Source: Candidatus Bathyarchaeota archaeon
GTDB lineage: Archaea; Thermoproteota; Bathyarchaeia; Bathyarchaeales; Bathycorpusculaceae
Assembly (NCBI GenBank): GCA_017883615.1
Contig: JADGNF010000007.1
Span: 1-64,000, forward strand
Reading direction: 5' to 3'
Length of the DNA: 64,000 bases
This document shows positions 10,432 through 19,005 of this stretch, one piece after another; within the stretch, counting starts at the first letter, position 1; every line of letters starts with the position of its first letter. The position numbers and the translations under genes were made by a program. The notes beneath the pieces are model-generated. The model did not search any database and was not told where the DNA came from. It saw nothing but the letters and a program-made list of their open reading frames with translations.

Positions 10432-11010
10432 ATGTACGATGAACTCTACGCTGCGTGGCGGATAGAAACCGAAAACGGGGAACTGGGCAGTTTACCCTCC
10501 GACTTCTACGCTCGACTAGCGGGTTACCTGCACCGAATTAAGGAGGAACTCCAGATGCTCGAAATAAAAGGCATTAAGGCAACTCTACTGGAGCACGAAG
10601 GTTCAAATGCAGCGCGAATGACCCAAGATCTAACTTTTACTCGCTATCGTAAACTCGCTAAACTTCTCGTCGTAGGGAAAAAAGTGCCTATAGATTCTCT
10701 GGCGGCTGAGGAACAGACTTTTTACAATGGGGTTGCGCCCTCTGCGGAGGGGTTCGGCAGGTTCGTACAAGGCATTTTGGTAGGACAACTTATTAGAATT
10801 ACAGCAGAAATTGCTGCTGCACCGTCCGAAGCGCCGATGGCTCATAATCGGGTTACTTTACGTTTTCTTAAACCCGTGCCTTCAATCATCGGTGCCGACA
10901 TGAAGAGTTACGGTCCTTTCCTTGTGGAGGATGTGGCTTCTGTTCCTGCAGAGAACGCGAAAATCCTCGTCAAGCAGGGTTTAGCAAAGACGGTTGAGTT
11001 GCAGAAGTAG
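10432..11010 (+). CDS. GINS complex subunit Gins51 (A-B domain order)
   Basis: Abuts priS; N-terminal helical A domain and C-terminal B domain VTLRFLKPVPSIIGADMKSYGPFLVEDVASVPAENAKILVKQGLAKTVEL. Confidence 0.88.
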   Translation: MYDELYAAWRIETENGELGSLPSDFYARLAGYLHRIKEELQMLEIKGIKATLLEHEGSNAARMTQDLTFTRYRKLAKLLVVGKKVPIDSLAAEEQTFYNGVAPSAEGFGRFVQGILVGQLIRITAEIAAAPSEAPMAHNRVTLRFLKPVPSIIGADMKSYGPFLVEDVASVPAENAKILVKQGLAKTVELQK

Positions 11011-12025
11011 GTAGATTTTTAGGTTTTCTGACTTTTCGCCACAAGGCTTGGCTCACCAGAATAAGCAACGGATACGAAACTATCCAGATGACAGCGTAAA
11101 GCGGACCATAGTAAAAGTGGATATTCTGGACTTGAATGGAGTTCTCCCCGTAAATCATCCCCGTTGTGAAGATGTTAACAATCCTAAATGCGTTGATGAC
11201 GTAGGTGACTACCGCTCCAAAGACGAAGTAGCCAACTTTGCTTTTTAGGTTAATTGGCATCCGTTTGAGGAACAGCAGGATGACGACGGTGAATATGAGG
11301 AAGCTTTCGATGCCTGCGCATGGCCACGCGATGGAGAAGGTGGCTGCCGCATGAGATGCCGGGTTCGTTGCCGTGAGGATGGGCATGGTGCCTTCCGTGG
11401 CACTCTGCGTGTACGATGTGTTCGTGGCGTATCCCATGAGGTTCAGGATAACGGAGGCAAGAGCAGTTGTAGTTGGCACAAAAATCTGGAAGGGCGCGAA
11501 CTGACCGTAAGGGTAAACGTTATCGATAGTGTAGATTGTGCCAACAAGTACAAGGAAAAAGGCGGGGACCGAGAAAGCCTTCAATCCCTTGAAACCAAAC
11601 GATAGAAAGACGATTGCAATGAATAGGGCGGCGAACATCAAGTACTCCGTGGAGAGTGCCATTGAGTTTGCCCATGTGATACCGCTTTGGCTTGCTATGC
11701 TAGAGATGGCTCCGTTCAAACCCAAGTAATAGGACGCCGCAACATATACCGCAGGCAGAATCAAAGTGATGATTAAGGCGGTAGCTCGAGCAAGAGCAAA
11801 CTTGCTGATTTTGGAGGGCTGCAACTCTTCCCAGCCCAAAATCAACTCCAAGCTGATGAGCCAAATGAAGAATAGCTCGAAGGTTCTGCCCTTCCACATC
11901 AACTCAAATGTCGTGGGCTCCAGCAAGTAAAGCCAAAGAAGAGGGATTGCAAACGCAAGCAACGGTAGACTCTTAGTTAAGGTGGTTGAATGTTTTTTGG
12001 AGGTTTCCAGAATCTTTTGCATCAC
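10970..12025 (-). CDS. Archaeosortase/exosortase family protein
   Basis: Multi-TM; AWPCAGIESFLIF (candidate active-site Cys), TYVINAFRIVNIFTTGMIYG (Arg), downstream NIHFYYG. Confidence 0.85.
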   Translation of the reverse strand: MMQKILETSKKHSTTLTKSLPLLAFAIPLLWLYLLEPTTFELMWKGRTFELFFIWLISLELILGWEELQPSKISKFALARATALIITLILPAVYVAASYYLGLNGAISSIASQSGITWANSMALSTEYLMFAALFIAIVFLSFGFKGLKAFSVPAFFLVLVGTIYTIDNVYPYGQFAPFQIFVPTTTALASVILNLMGYATNTSYTQSATEGTMPILTATNPASHAAATFSIAWPCAGIESFLIFTVVILLFLKRMPINLKSKVGYFVFGAVVTYVINAFRIVNIFTTGMIYGENSIQVQNIHFYYGPLYAVIWIVSYPLLILVSQALWRKVRKPKNLPTSATQPSLLNPA

Positions 12026-12372
12026 AGCAATGAACCCTTTTCAATAATGTTGAGTAATTTTCTGTTTTAATAAGAATACTCCTTTTACTTCACCAAACTT
12101 GTCCTTTAAATCGCAAGCAAAGACTTTTCCAGTTTTACCTACTAAACATTCAAAACCGCCACAATCTAATCCCAACTCAAAAAAGATGCAAAACCACACG
12201 AACGTAAGAAACGGCAAAAGCCATTAAACAAGCAATAGAGAAGTAATGGCTAAGTAGCCTCTGCAACTGCGACCCCGAAAAAATAGCTCTATAAGAAGCA
12301 AACAGCAATCAAATAGTGCGGCAAAGCGAAAAAGTATAAGAATGCGCATGCTTTTCTTATGGAAAGCTGGTA

Positions 12373-12657
12373 GTGAATATCGTGAACGTTCCTAAAGAAG
12401 TAACTACGTACTGCCCAAAATGTAAGCAGCATCGAGCTCACACTGTCTCACTGTACAAGGCAGGCAAACGCCGAGCAATGGCAAAAGGCGAACGCCACCA
12501 CGCACGCGAAAAAGAAGGTTACGGTGGACAAAAATACCCTCTGCAGAAAGAATTCGCCAAAACCACTAAAAAACAGACTCTGCGCCTAAAATGCAAGGTG
12601 TGCAGTTTCATGAGACACAAAGACGGCATACGATTAAGAAAACTAGCAATCGTGTAA
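12373..12657 (+). CDS. rpl44e: 50S ribosomal protein L44e
   Basis: YCPKCKQHRAHTVSLYKAGKRRAMAKGERHHAREKEGYGGQKYP. Confidence 0.97.
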   Translation: MNIVNVPKEVTTYCPKCKQHRAHTVSLYKAGKRRAMAKGERHHAREKEGYGGQKYPLQKEFAKTTKKQTLRLKCKVCSFMRHKDGIRLRKLAIV

Positions 12658-12673
12658 TAGGAGGAAACAGGAC

Positions 12674-12871
12674 ATGAGTGAATGGAATAAACTTATCCCC
12701 AAACCACGCAGCACATTCCTAAGAGTTAAATGCCCCAAATGTGGTAACGAGCAGCTTATCTTCAGTCACGCTGTTAACACAGTTAATTGCAACGTCTGTA
12801 GCGCTGTGCTCGCAGAATCCACCGGTGGAAAAGCCCAACTTAACGGCGATGTGCAAGCGGTCTTAGAGTAA
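12674..12871 (+). CDS. rps27e: 30S ribosomal protein S27e
   Basis: PRSTFLRVKCPKCGNEQLIFSHAVNTVNCNVCSAVLAESTGGKAQLN. Confidence 0.96.
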   Translation: MSEWNKLIPKPRSTFLRVKCPKCGNEQLIFSHAVNTVNCNVCSAVLAESTGGKAQLNGDVQAVLE

Positions 12872-12887
12872 GGAAGCAATAGCCCAA

Positions 12888-13040
12888 ATGGCTGAGAGAA
12901 AGCCAGAGTGGCCAGAATCCGGAGACCTCGTAATCGTCAACGTAGAAACCGTAGCCGATTACGGAGCGTACGCCAAAATCGATGAACACTACAAGAGAGA
13001 CCAAAACTGGAACCCAACCTTGTTTAGAAGGACGAAATAG
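12888..13040 (+). pseudogene. Truncated translation initiation factor aIF2-alpha remnant (N-terminal S1 fragment only)
   Basis: 50-codon ORF MAERKPEWPESGDLVIVNVETVADYGAYAKIDEHYKRDQNWNPTLFRRTK* in the S27e-aIF2alpha-Nop10 slot; first ~35 aa match aIF2-alpha N-terminus, the rest does not, and the stop overlaps the nop10 start. Confidence 0.75.
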
Positions 13041-13219
13041 TGGTCTGGCTTTTACGCAAATGCGAAAAATGCGGTAACTACACCCTGAAAACTGACGTTT
13101 GCCCTTATTGCAGTGGCAAAGTGCACATTCCTCACCCCGCCAAGTTTTCCCCAGATGACAAATACCTAAAGTACCGCCTATCCCTCAAACGGCAGGAAGA
13201 AGAGGCAGCGGCGAAATGA
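13040..13219 (+). CDS. nop10: Ribosome biogenesis protein Nop10
   Basis: GTG start; translation (GTG)VWLLRKCEKCGNYTLKTDVCPYCSGKVHIPHPAKFSPDDKYLKYRLSLKRQEEEAAAK*; below the ORF-track length cutoff. Confidence 0.93.
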   Translation: MVWLLRKCEKCGNYTLKTDVCPYCSGKVHIPHPAKFSPDDKYLKYRLSLKRQEEEAAAK

Positions 13220-13989
13220 AGGAAACCTACATCCGGGAACGATCATCTATCCACGCAAACAACCCCATACTAATCGAAGGCTTACCTGGATTAGGACTGG
13301 TCGGTAAAATTGCCATCCGCTACCTCATTAAGCAATTAAAGGCGGAAAAGTTCGCTTATTTGTACAGTCCGCATTTTCCCTATTTCGTTTTGGTTAACAA
13401 GAAGGGCAACGTGCGGTTGCTGCGCGGTGCCTTCTACTACGTAAAGAACGGCGCGGGATCCAACGACGTAATTCTGTTCACAGGCGACAGCCAATCCCAA
13501 ACTATTGAGGGGCAATATGACATCGCCGAAAAAATGCTTACCTTCGCCAGAAAACACAATGTCCAGACAATCGCGACCATAGGTGGTTACCGCATGGAAA
13601 CCGATGGCAAACCCAAAGTCGTTGTTGCAGGCACCAACCAGCCAATTCTCGATAAGGCGCTGGCGGCTGGCGCAACAATTTCTCCGACAGGCAGTCCAAT
13701 CGTCGGAACGGCAGGCTTGATTTTGGGGCTGGCACGGTTTAAAAAAATTGATGCCCTTTGCCTTCTGGGCGAAACTCGAGGTTATCTTCCTGATCCGCTT
13801 TCGGCTCGAAGCGTTATTGAAGTTCTCAAAAACATGTTTAACTTGAACATCGATTTAGCCGGGATTGATGAGGAAATCAGCAAGGCTGAAAAGATGGTTG
13901 TGCGGCTCCAGAAGATTGAGGAGAATCGCGCAGTTCAGGCCGAGGAAACCCGCAAAGAAGAAGACAAAAAGACAACTTACATCTCATAA
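13216..13989 (+). CDS. PAC2 family proteasome assembly chaperone-like protein
   Basis: NPILIEGLPGLGLVGKIAIRYLIKQL; IGGYRMETDG; start overlaps the nop10 stop. Confidence 0.9.
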   Translation: MKETYIRERSSIHANNPILIEGLPGLGLVGKIAIRYLIKQLKAEKFAYLYSPHFPYFVLVNKKGNVRLLRGAFYYVKNGAGSNDVILFTGDSQSQTIEGQYDIAEKMLTFARKHNVQTIATIGGYRMETDGKPKVVVAGTNQPILDKALAAGATISPTGSPIVGTAGLILGLARFKKIDALCLLGETRGYLPDPLSARSVIEVLKNMFNLNIDLAGIDEEISKAEKMVVRLQKIEENRAVQAEETRKEEDKKTTYIS

Positions 13990-14101
13990 GCCTGTTTAAC
14001 TTCTTTCTATATTTGAGTTTTTGTAGAATAGATGTTATTGTTTGTTAATACATTTGTATATGCCGCTTTGCTTCTGCAATCGATTTGCTTGGATAGGGAG
14101 T

Positions 14102-16144
14102 TTAGGTTTTCTTTAGTTTGCCTTCGCCTGGCTCATAGAGCGTTCCTTCGCGCAGTAGTTGCCCAATCATGCGTTCAATTTCGTTGCGTGAAAGCTTATG
14201 CTTCTCCTCAAGGACAGCAACCAAAGCATCTTTCTCTACGGATCCCGTTTGTTTCTCCATCTCCACTACAGCGGATAGCACTATTTGCAGTTTGTCTCGG
14301 ACGCTTTTGGGTCTGCCGGTCATGATTAAGTCAATGTCCATTTTGTAGCTGCTCATATCTATGCCAACTTCTTCGAGCGAGCGTTTCATGAGCGTTATTG
14401 CGGCTTCTGCATCTGCACCTGTGACTTCTTTGCGCAGGGCGGATCGTGCTCTGGCTTCGGAAACCCGTACCAAAGACTCCAATTGACGTGCGGTAATGGC
14501 TACTGGTGAGCCTTCAGATTCGCTGGCTACACGCATCGCAAGATAGAATTCCCGCAGTTTGTTTAGTGCATCATTGCTGAGTTCAGGCTGGATTGTTTTT
14601 GAATACCTAATGTACTTGCGCAAGAGCTCCGCGTCAATTGGTGCTTCGACTGGGCTGATGCCGCGTTGGTGGATTTCCAGAATGTGCTGGCTCATTTTGG
14701 CGTCTGCTTCCTTGTTGGGAACGTCCCGCAGCACGAAGATGATGTCGAATCTGGAAAGAATTGTGACTGGCAAGCTAATGTTTTCTGCAACGGTACGGTT
14801 GGGTTCGTATCTGCCTAAGGCGGGGTTAGCTGCGGCAAGCACAGCTGTTCGCGCGTTTAGTGTGGCGACGATGCCGCCTTTTGCGACCGAAACCGTATGC
14901 TGTTCCATGGCTTCGTGGATAGCAACTCGGTCTTCGGGACGCATTTTGTCCATTTCGTCGATGCAGGCTACTCCTTTGTCTGCCAAAACGAGTGCGCCTG
15001 CTTCGAGACTCATGCTTCCGCCTTTTTCGCGGATAACTGCGGCGGTTAAGCCTGCAGCGGTTGTTCCTCTGCCCGAGGTGTACAAACCACGTGGCGCGAT
15101 TCTGGCAACGTACTGGAGCAGCTGGCTTTTTGCTGTGCCTGGGTCACCTATGAGTAATGCGTTCATTTCGCCTCTAATGTTAACGTCTGGCAGATGTTTG
15201 CTGACTCCACCGCAGAGTAAGTACAGGATAGCTTCTTTGATATGTTGGTAGCCGAATATGCTGGGTGCTATGGAGGTTCGAAGTTTGTTAAAAATATCTG
15301 GGTCGTTGCTTAGAGCGATGATTTTTTCTTCATCTTCCTTGGTTGCTGTTGTTGTTTCAGGTTCTTTGCCCATGACTTCGATGCTGTTTGCGTCAAGTTG
15401 AAGAATGAAGGTGCGAAGTTTGCCGATGCCTGGACGCGAAGGCGCAAACGCGTGCACGACGCCCACGATGGAAACGTGATCGCCTGGTCTAGCTACATCC
15501 ACTACTTCACTACCGATGAGTTTCACCGCTAATGTTCGGGGAAGTTGTCCAGGTGGGAGGTCTTCGGGGCGTTCCTGCAAACGTAGATCCTGTGAGTCTA
15601 TAAATTGGCTGTCGTCTTGCATGAATTCGAAGGGGCCATCTTTTCCGCAGTCTGGGCTAGTGCAGACGGTTGGGGCTTTAAGGAATTGTCCTGCTTGTTC
15701 TACCCGGCTTACGGTTCCACAACGTTTGCATTTGAAGGCAGCTTGCATAACCATAGGTCTTACGGGTGTGGCGCGCACGACTATGGCTTCTATCATAACA
15801 AGTTTGCCCATCTGTTTGCTGCCGAGTTTGCGCAATTGCTCTCTGCCCAGCAAGTCTGCGATGCGGACGGTGACTTTCAGCATTTTTTCTGCACATTCGC
15901 GGTCCTCTATGCAGAGCTGAGCGTATGCTGCGTTGTCCGCGTGTTGCAAGTAAACATCTGGTTTTTCTAGGAGGATTTCGGCGAGTTTTTGGTCAAAAGC
16001 AAAAAGCTCTTCGAAGTCTACCGTGAATGATTCTTTGCCTTGAATTGCCATTTGGCTGATGCTTTCTCGGTACTTGTCCATCTTGAAGAATTCGAGAAAA
16101 CGCTCTTGTGGGTCTATGCTTTCTTCTCTTGCCATGCAATTCAC
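14102..16144 (-). CDS. mcm: Replicative DNA helicase MCM
   Basis: 680 aa; GDPGTAKSQLLQYVARIAPRGLYTSGRGTTAAGLTA, LADKGVACIDEMDKM; no intein insertion seen. Confidence 0.97.
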   Translation of the reverse strand: MNCMAREESIDPQERFLEFFKMDKYRESISQMAIQGKESFTVDFEELFAFDQKLAEILLEKPDVYLQHADNAAYAQLCIEDRECAEKMLKVTVRIADLLGREQLRKLGSKQMGKLVMIEAIVVRATPVRPMVMQAAFKCKRCGTVSRVEQAGQFLKAPTVCTSPDCGKDGPFEFMQDDSQFIDSQDLRLQERPEDLPPGQLPRTLAVKLIGSEVVDVARPGDHVSIVGVVHAFAPSRPGIGKLRTFILQLDANSIEVMGKEPETTTATKEDEEKIIALSNDPDIFNKLRTSIAPSIFGYQHIKEAILYLLCGGVSKHLPDVNIRGEMNALLIGDPGTAKSQLLQYVARIAPRGLYTSGRGTTAAGLTAAVIREKGGSMSLEAGALVLADKGVACIDEMDKMRPEDRVAIHEAMEQHTVSVAKGGIVATLNARTAVLAAANPALGRYEPNRTVAENISLPVTILSRFDIIFVLRDVPNKEADAKMSQHILEIHQRGISPVEAPIDAELLRKYIRYSKTIQPELSNDALNKLREFYLAMRVASESEGSPVAITARQLESLVRVSEARARSALRKEVTGADAEAAITLMKRSLEEVGIDMSSYKMDIDLIMTGRPKSVRDKLQIVLSAVVEMEKQTGSVEKDALVAVLEEKHKLSRNEIERMIGQLLREGTLYEPGEGKLKKT

Positions 16145-16695
16145 GCTTCAGATTCATACTGCAGAATTTGTGCTCTCCATTGACTCACGATTTTGCCAAG
16201 CTGCATGTAGGCTAATCGCTCTTCAACGGTGAGTTTGCCAAGGATTTGCTCCGCCTGAACTGGCCCGGCGGACAATGTGACGATTTTTTTGAGTCTGCTA
16301 TTCACAATGTCGTCTGCCAGATGTTTGGCTTTCTGGTATTCCTGGATTTTTTCGGGTTGCTTGCTGATTTCTTTCTTTAGCTGTTTAAGGTATCTGCGGA
16401 GTTTGGGGTAGAAGTCTTCTGGGAGTTCGCTAATTTGTCCTGCAATTTGGACGCGTTCTTTCCACTGAACCTTGTAGAGTTTGGTAGCGTCTAAGGCATC
16501 CTCTTCGCGGAAATGGACAATTCCCGTCGCTGCCAATTCACTGGCTATCCAGTAGTAAACGTCGTATTCGTTGCCTTCCTGAAACGGACCGATGGATAAC
16601 CCTGCGAGCTTCATTTCAGGGTAATTCCTGTTCGCGATGACTTTCACGCGCGAATTTTCGAAGCGGAAGTCCAGATTCTCCAGTTTCAGCGGCAA
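16141..16695 (-). CDS. Gins23-like GINS subunit (B-A domain order)
   Basis: 184 aa; N-terminal RVKVIANRNYPEMKLAGLSIGPFQEGNEYDVYYWIASEL; C-terminal helical region; 4-nt overlap with mcm. Confidence 0.78.
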   Translation of the reverse strand: MPLKLENLDFRFENSRVKVIANRNYPEMKLAGLSIGPFQEGNEYDVYYWIASELAATGIVHFREEDALDATKLYKVQWKERVQIAGQISELPEDFYPKLRRYLKQLKKEISKQPEKIQEYQKAKHLADDIVNSRLKKIVTLSAGPVQAEQILGKLTVEERLAYMQLGKIVSQWRAQILQYESEA

Positions 16696-16924
16696 TACTC
16701 ATTCCTCAAATAACTTTTAGGGACTGAACAAATAAGATGAAGCGGTTTTAAAGGGTTTGTATTAAACGGATAACATGATTGCATGAGAAGTCATGGGCTG
16801 ATACGCTTTCTTCTAACCCGTAAAAATAGTCAAAAAATAACTTATAGTAATGAGCAGGTCGCTATTGGCAATTTTAAGCCTTCATAGTGTTTTAAAAAAC
16901 TGAAAAAAGGAAGAAAGGTTTGAG

Positions 16925-18181
16925 TTATGGCCAAAGTCCTAGTACTTTTATGGCGTTGGCTACTCTTCCCACTCCCATCATTAAGGCGGCTGTACGCATG
17001 TCACTTTTCTCCTTCTGGCTCAACGCGTAGACATCGTCAAACGCTTTCGTCATTTTCGTTTCCAGTTTCTCGTTTACCTCTTGTAAGGTCCAATGTTCGC
17101 GGGTGAGGTTTTGGACCCATTCAAAGTAGCTGACGGTTACGCCGCCGCAGTTCGCCAAGATGTCGGGGATGAGCACGATGCCCTTCTCATGTAGGCATTT
17201 GTCGGCTTCTGGTGTGGTGGGTCCGTTGGCTGCTTCTGCAACAAGTTTTGCTCTGATTTTGTCGGCGTTTTTGCAGGTTATCTGGTTTTCCATCGCTGCA
17301 GGAATCAAGATGTCGCATTCGGTTTCGAGGAGGTCTTCGTTGGTTATGTTGATGCAGCCCTTGAAGTTCTGTACCGTGCCAGTCTTTTCTTTGTGCGCTA
17401 AAACTGCTACGGGGTTTAAGCCGTTGGGATTGCATATGGCTCCTGTTGAGTCGCTGACGGCGACGACTTTGCAGCCGATTTCGTTGGCTGCCACCGCAGC
17501 GTGATAGCCCACATTGCCGAAACCCTGGATTGCCACTGTCGCGTTTTTCAGTTTGAGGTTCTTGTTTTGGGCGGCTTCTTTTACGCAGTGAATTACTCCT
17601 CTGCCTGTGGCTTCGGTTCTGCCTTCTGACCCGCCGACTTCTACGGGTTTACCTGTGACGCATTCAGGAACCATGTAGCCTTTGAGTTGGCTGTAGGTGT
17701 CCATGATCCACGCCATGGTTTGCGCGTCGGTGTACATGTCGGGCGCGGGTATGTCGCGATGTGGTCCAAGGTACTCCACAATTAGGCTGACGTACCTGCG
17801 AGTGAGTCGTTCCAATTCGTGCTTGCTGAGCTTTTTTGAATCGACGCAGACGCCTCCTTTCGCGCCGCCATACGGTATGTCTGCTATTGCACATTTCCAA
17901 GTCATCAACATCGACAGCGCCGTAACTTCGTCTTGGGTGATGTTTGGGTAGTATCGGATGCCCCCCTTGAAGGGTCCACGCACATCCCAATGCTGCACCC
18001 GTATCCCGTTGTAAACTCCAATGGCGCCGTTATCCAATCGGATGTCGATGCTCACGGAGATGCTTCGTTTAGGTTGGCTTAGCATCTTGTGAATTCCGCT
18101 GTTAAGCTCGAGTTTTTGGGCTGCAAGCTTAAGCTGCGCCAAGGCAACGGTCAAAGCAGTATGTTCTTCTGCCAAAGCCAA
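16925..18181 (-). CDS. gdhA: Glutamate dehydrogenase (Glu/Leu/Phe/Val family)
   Basis: 418 aa; GPFKGGIRYYP, MTWKCAIADIPYGGAKGGV, ATVAIQGFGNVGYHAA. Confidence 0.95.
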   Translation of the reverse strand: MALAEEHTALTVALAQLKLAAQKLELNSGIHKMLSQPKRSISVSIDIRLDNGAIGVYNGIRVQHWDVRGPFKGGIRYYPNITQDEVTALSMLMTWKCAIADIPYGGAKGGVCVDSKKLSKHELERLTRRYVSLIVEYLGPHRDIPAPDMYTDAQTMAWIMDTYSQLKGYMVPECVTGKPVEVGGSEGRTEATGRGVIHCVKEAAQNKNLKLKNATVAIQGFGNVGYHAAVAANEIGCKVVAVSDSTGAICNPNGLNPVAVLAHKEKTGTVQNFKGCINITNEDLLETECDILIPAAMENQITCKNADKIRAKLVAEAANGPTTPEADKCLHEKGIVLIPDILANCGGVTVSYFEWVQNLTREHWTLQEVNEKLETKMTKAFDDVYALSQKEKSDMRTAALMMGVGRVANAIKVLGLWP

Positions 18182-18193
18182 CCCTCACAGTAG

Positions 18194-18556
18194 TTATGCT
18201 ATTGCCGCTGCTTCTTTCAACAGCCGCTTGATTTCCTCCTTATCAAAATTCTTAAACGAATTCACTTCGATGTGCTTGGGGTCTCCTATTGTTCCCTGCC
18301 CCTTAAGTTGAGGTGAGCTCAAGCTATCGCCATGCATCAAGAGCAAATCAACATGCTGCTTAGTTAAACGGATTCCAGCAAAATCTTTACCATCCAATGT
18401 GAAAGTGATTTTTCCGCGTCTCACAATCTCAGTGGCTTTTGGAACGGCCATTTTAATGAAGATACGGAGACTTTCCGCGATTGCTTTCTTGTCATCGTCT
18501 ATTTTGCTGAAAATTTCATCTGCAGTTTTGGGTTTAGTTTTTACCATAAGAAACAC
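18194..18556 (-). CDS. DUF1801-like protein
   Basis: 120 aa; IRLTKQHVDLLLMHG...LKGQGTIGDPKHIEVNSFKNFDKEEIKRLLKEA. Confidence 0.65.
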   Translation of the reverse strand: MFLMVKTKPKTADEIFSKIDDDKKAIAESLRIFIKMAVPKATEIVRRGKITFTLDGKDFAGIRLTKQHVDLLLMHGDSLSSPQLKGQGTIGDPKHIEVNSFKNFDKEEIKRLLKEAAAIA

Positions 18557-18622
18557 TTCAGAAACGTAAATGAACCTTAGCTTGACGGTTTTAATTAATT
18601 TTCCTATAACCCATCTTCGGGG

Positions 18623-18994
18623 TCACTTGCATACCGGCAACGCTTTGCCTTCTTCAAGGCATTTTCCGCAGATGCAACTCAATGGCAAGTCGCGAGTTTC
18701 GCAGAGTTCGTAGTAGCGGCATTCCTCGCAGGGAAATTTCTTAGCACAAACCAAGCAATTCTGGGTTACGGGAGCTTTTTTGCTCGCAACTTGCTTGGTT
18801 TGCTCAAAGCAAGCCTTGTCATGGAGAATTCTTGAAAGCAACTCAAGAACCGAATCTATGCCGGCTGTGTCCAACCCTTCTGCACTGTAAGTCTTCTGCT
18901 GTCGGTCGTACTGAAGCCCAAGACGCATCAATTCACGGTAAGTGAAAGAGTCAACGTAAGGAAGTTTAAAGCCTTTTTTATCCAGATTTTTCAT
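18623..18994 (-). CDS. Cys-rich protein downstream of rfcL, unknown function
   Basis: 123 aa; NCLVCAKKFPCEECRYYELCETRDLPLSCICGKCLEEGKALPVCK; 11 nt after the rfcL stop. Confidence 0.65.
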   Translation of the reverse strand: MKNLDKKGFKLPYVDSFTYRELMRLGLQYDRQQKTYSAEGLDTAGIDSVLELLSRILHDKACFEQTKQVASKKAPVTQNCLVCAKKFPCEECRYYELCETRDLPLSCICGKCLEEGKALPVCK

Positions 18995-19005
18995 GGTCTC
19001 TCACC

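Noticed and set aside
14559-15251. 230 aa plus-strand ORF opposite MCM
   Set aside because: Antisense shadow of the MCM AAA+ domain
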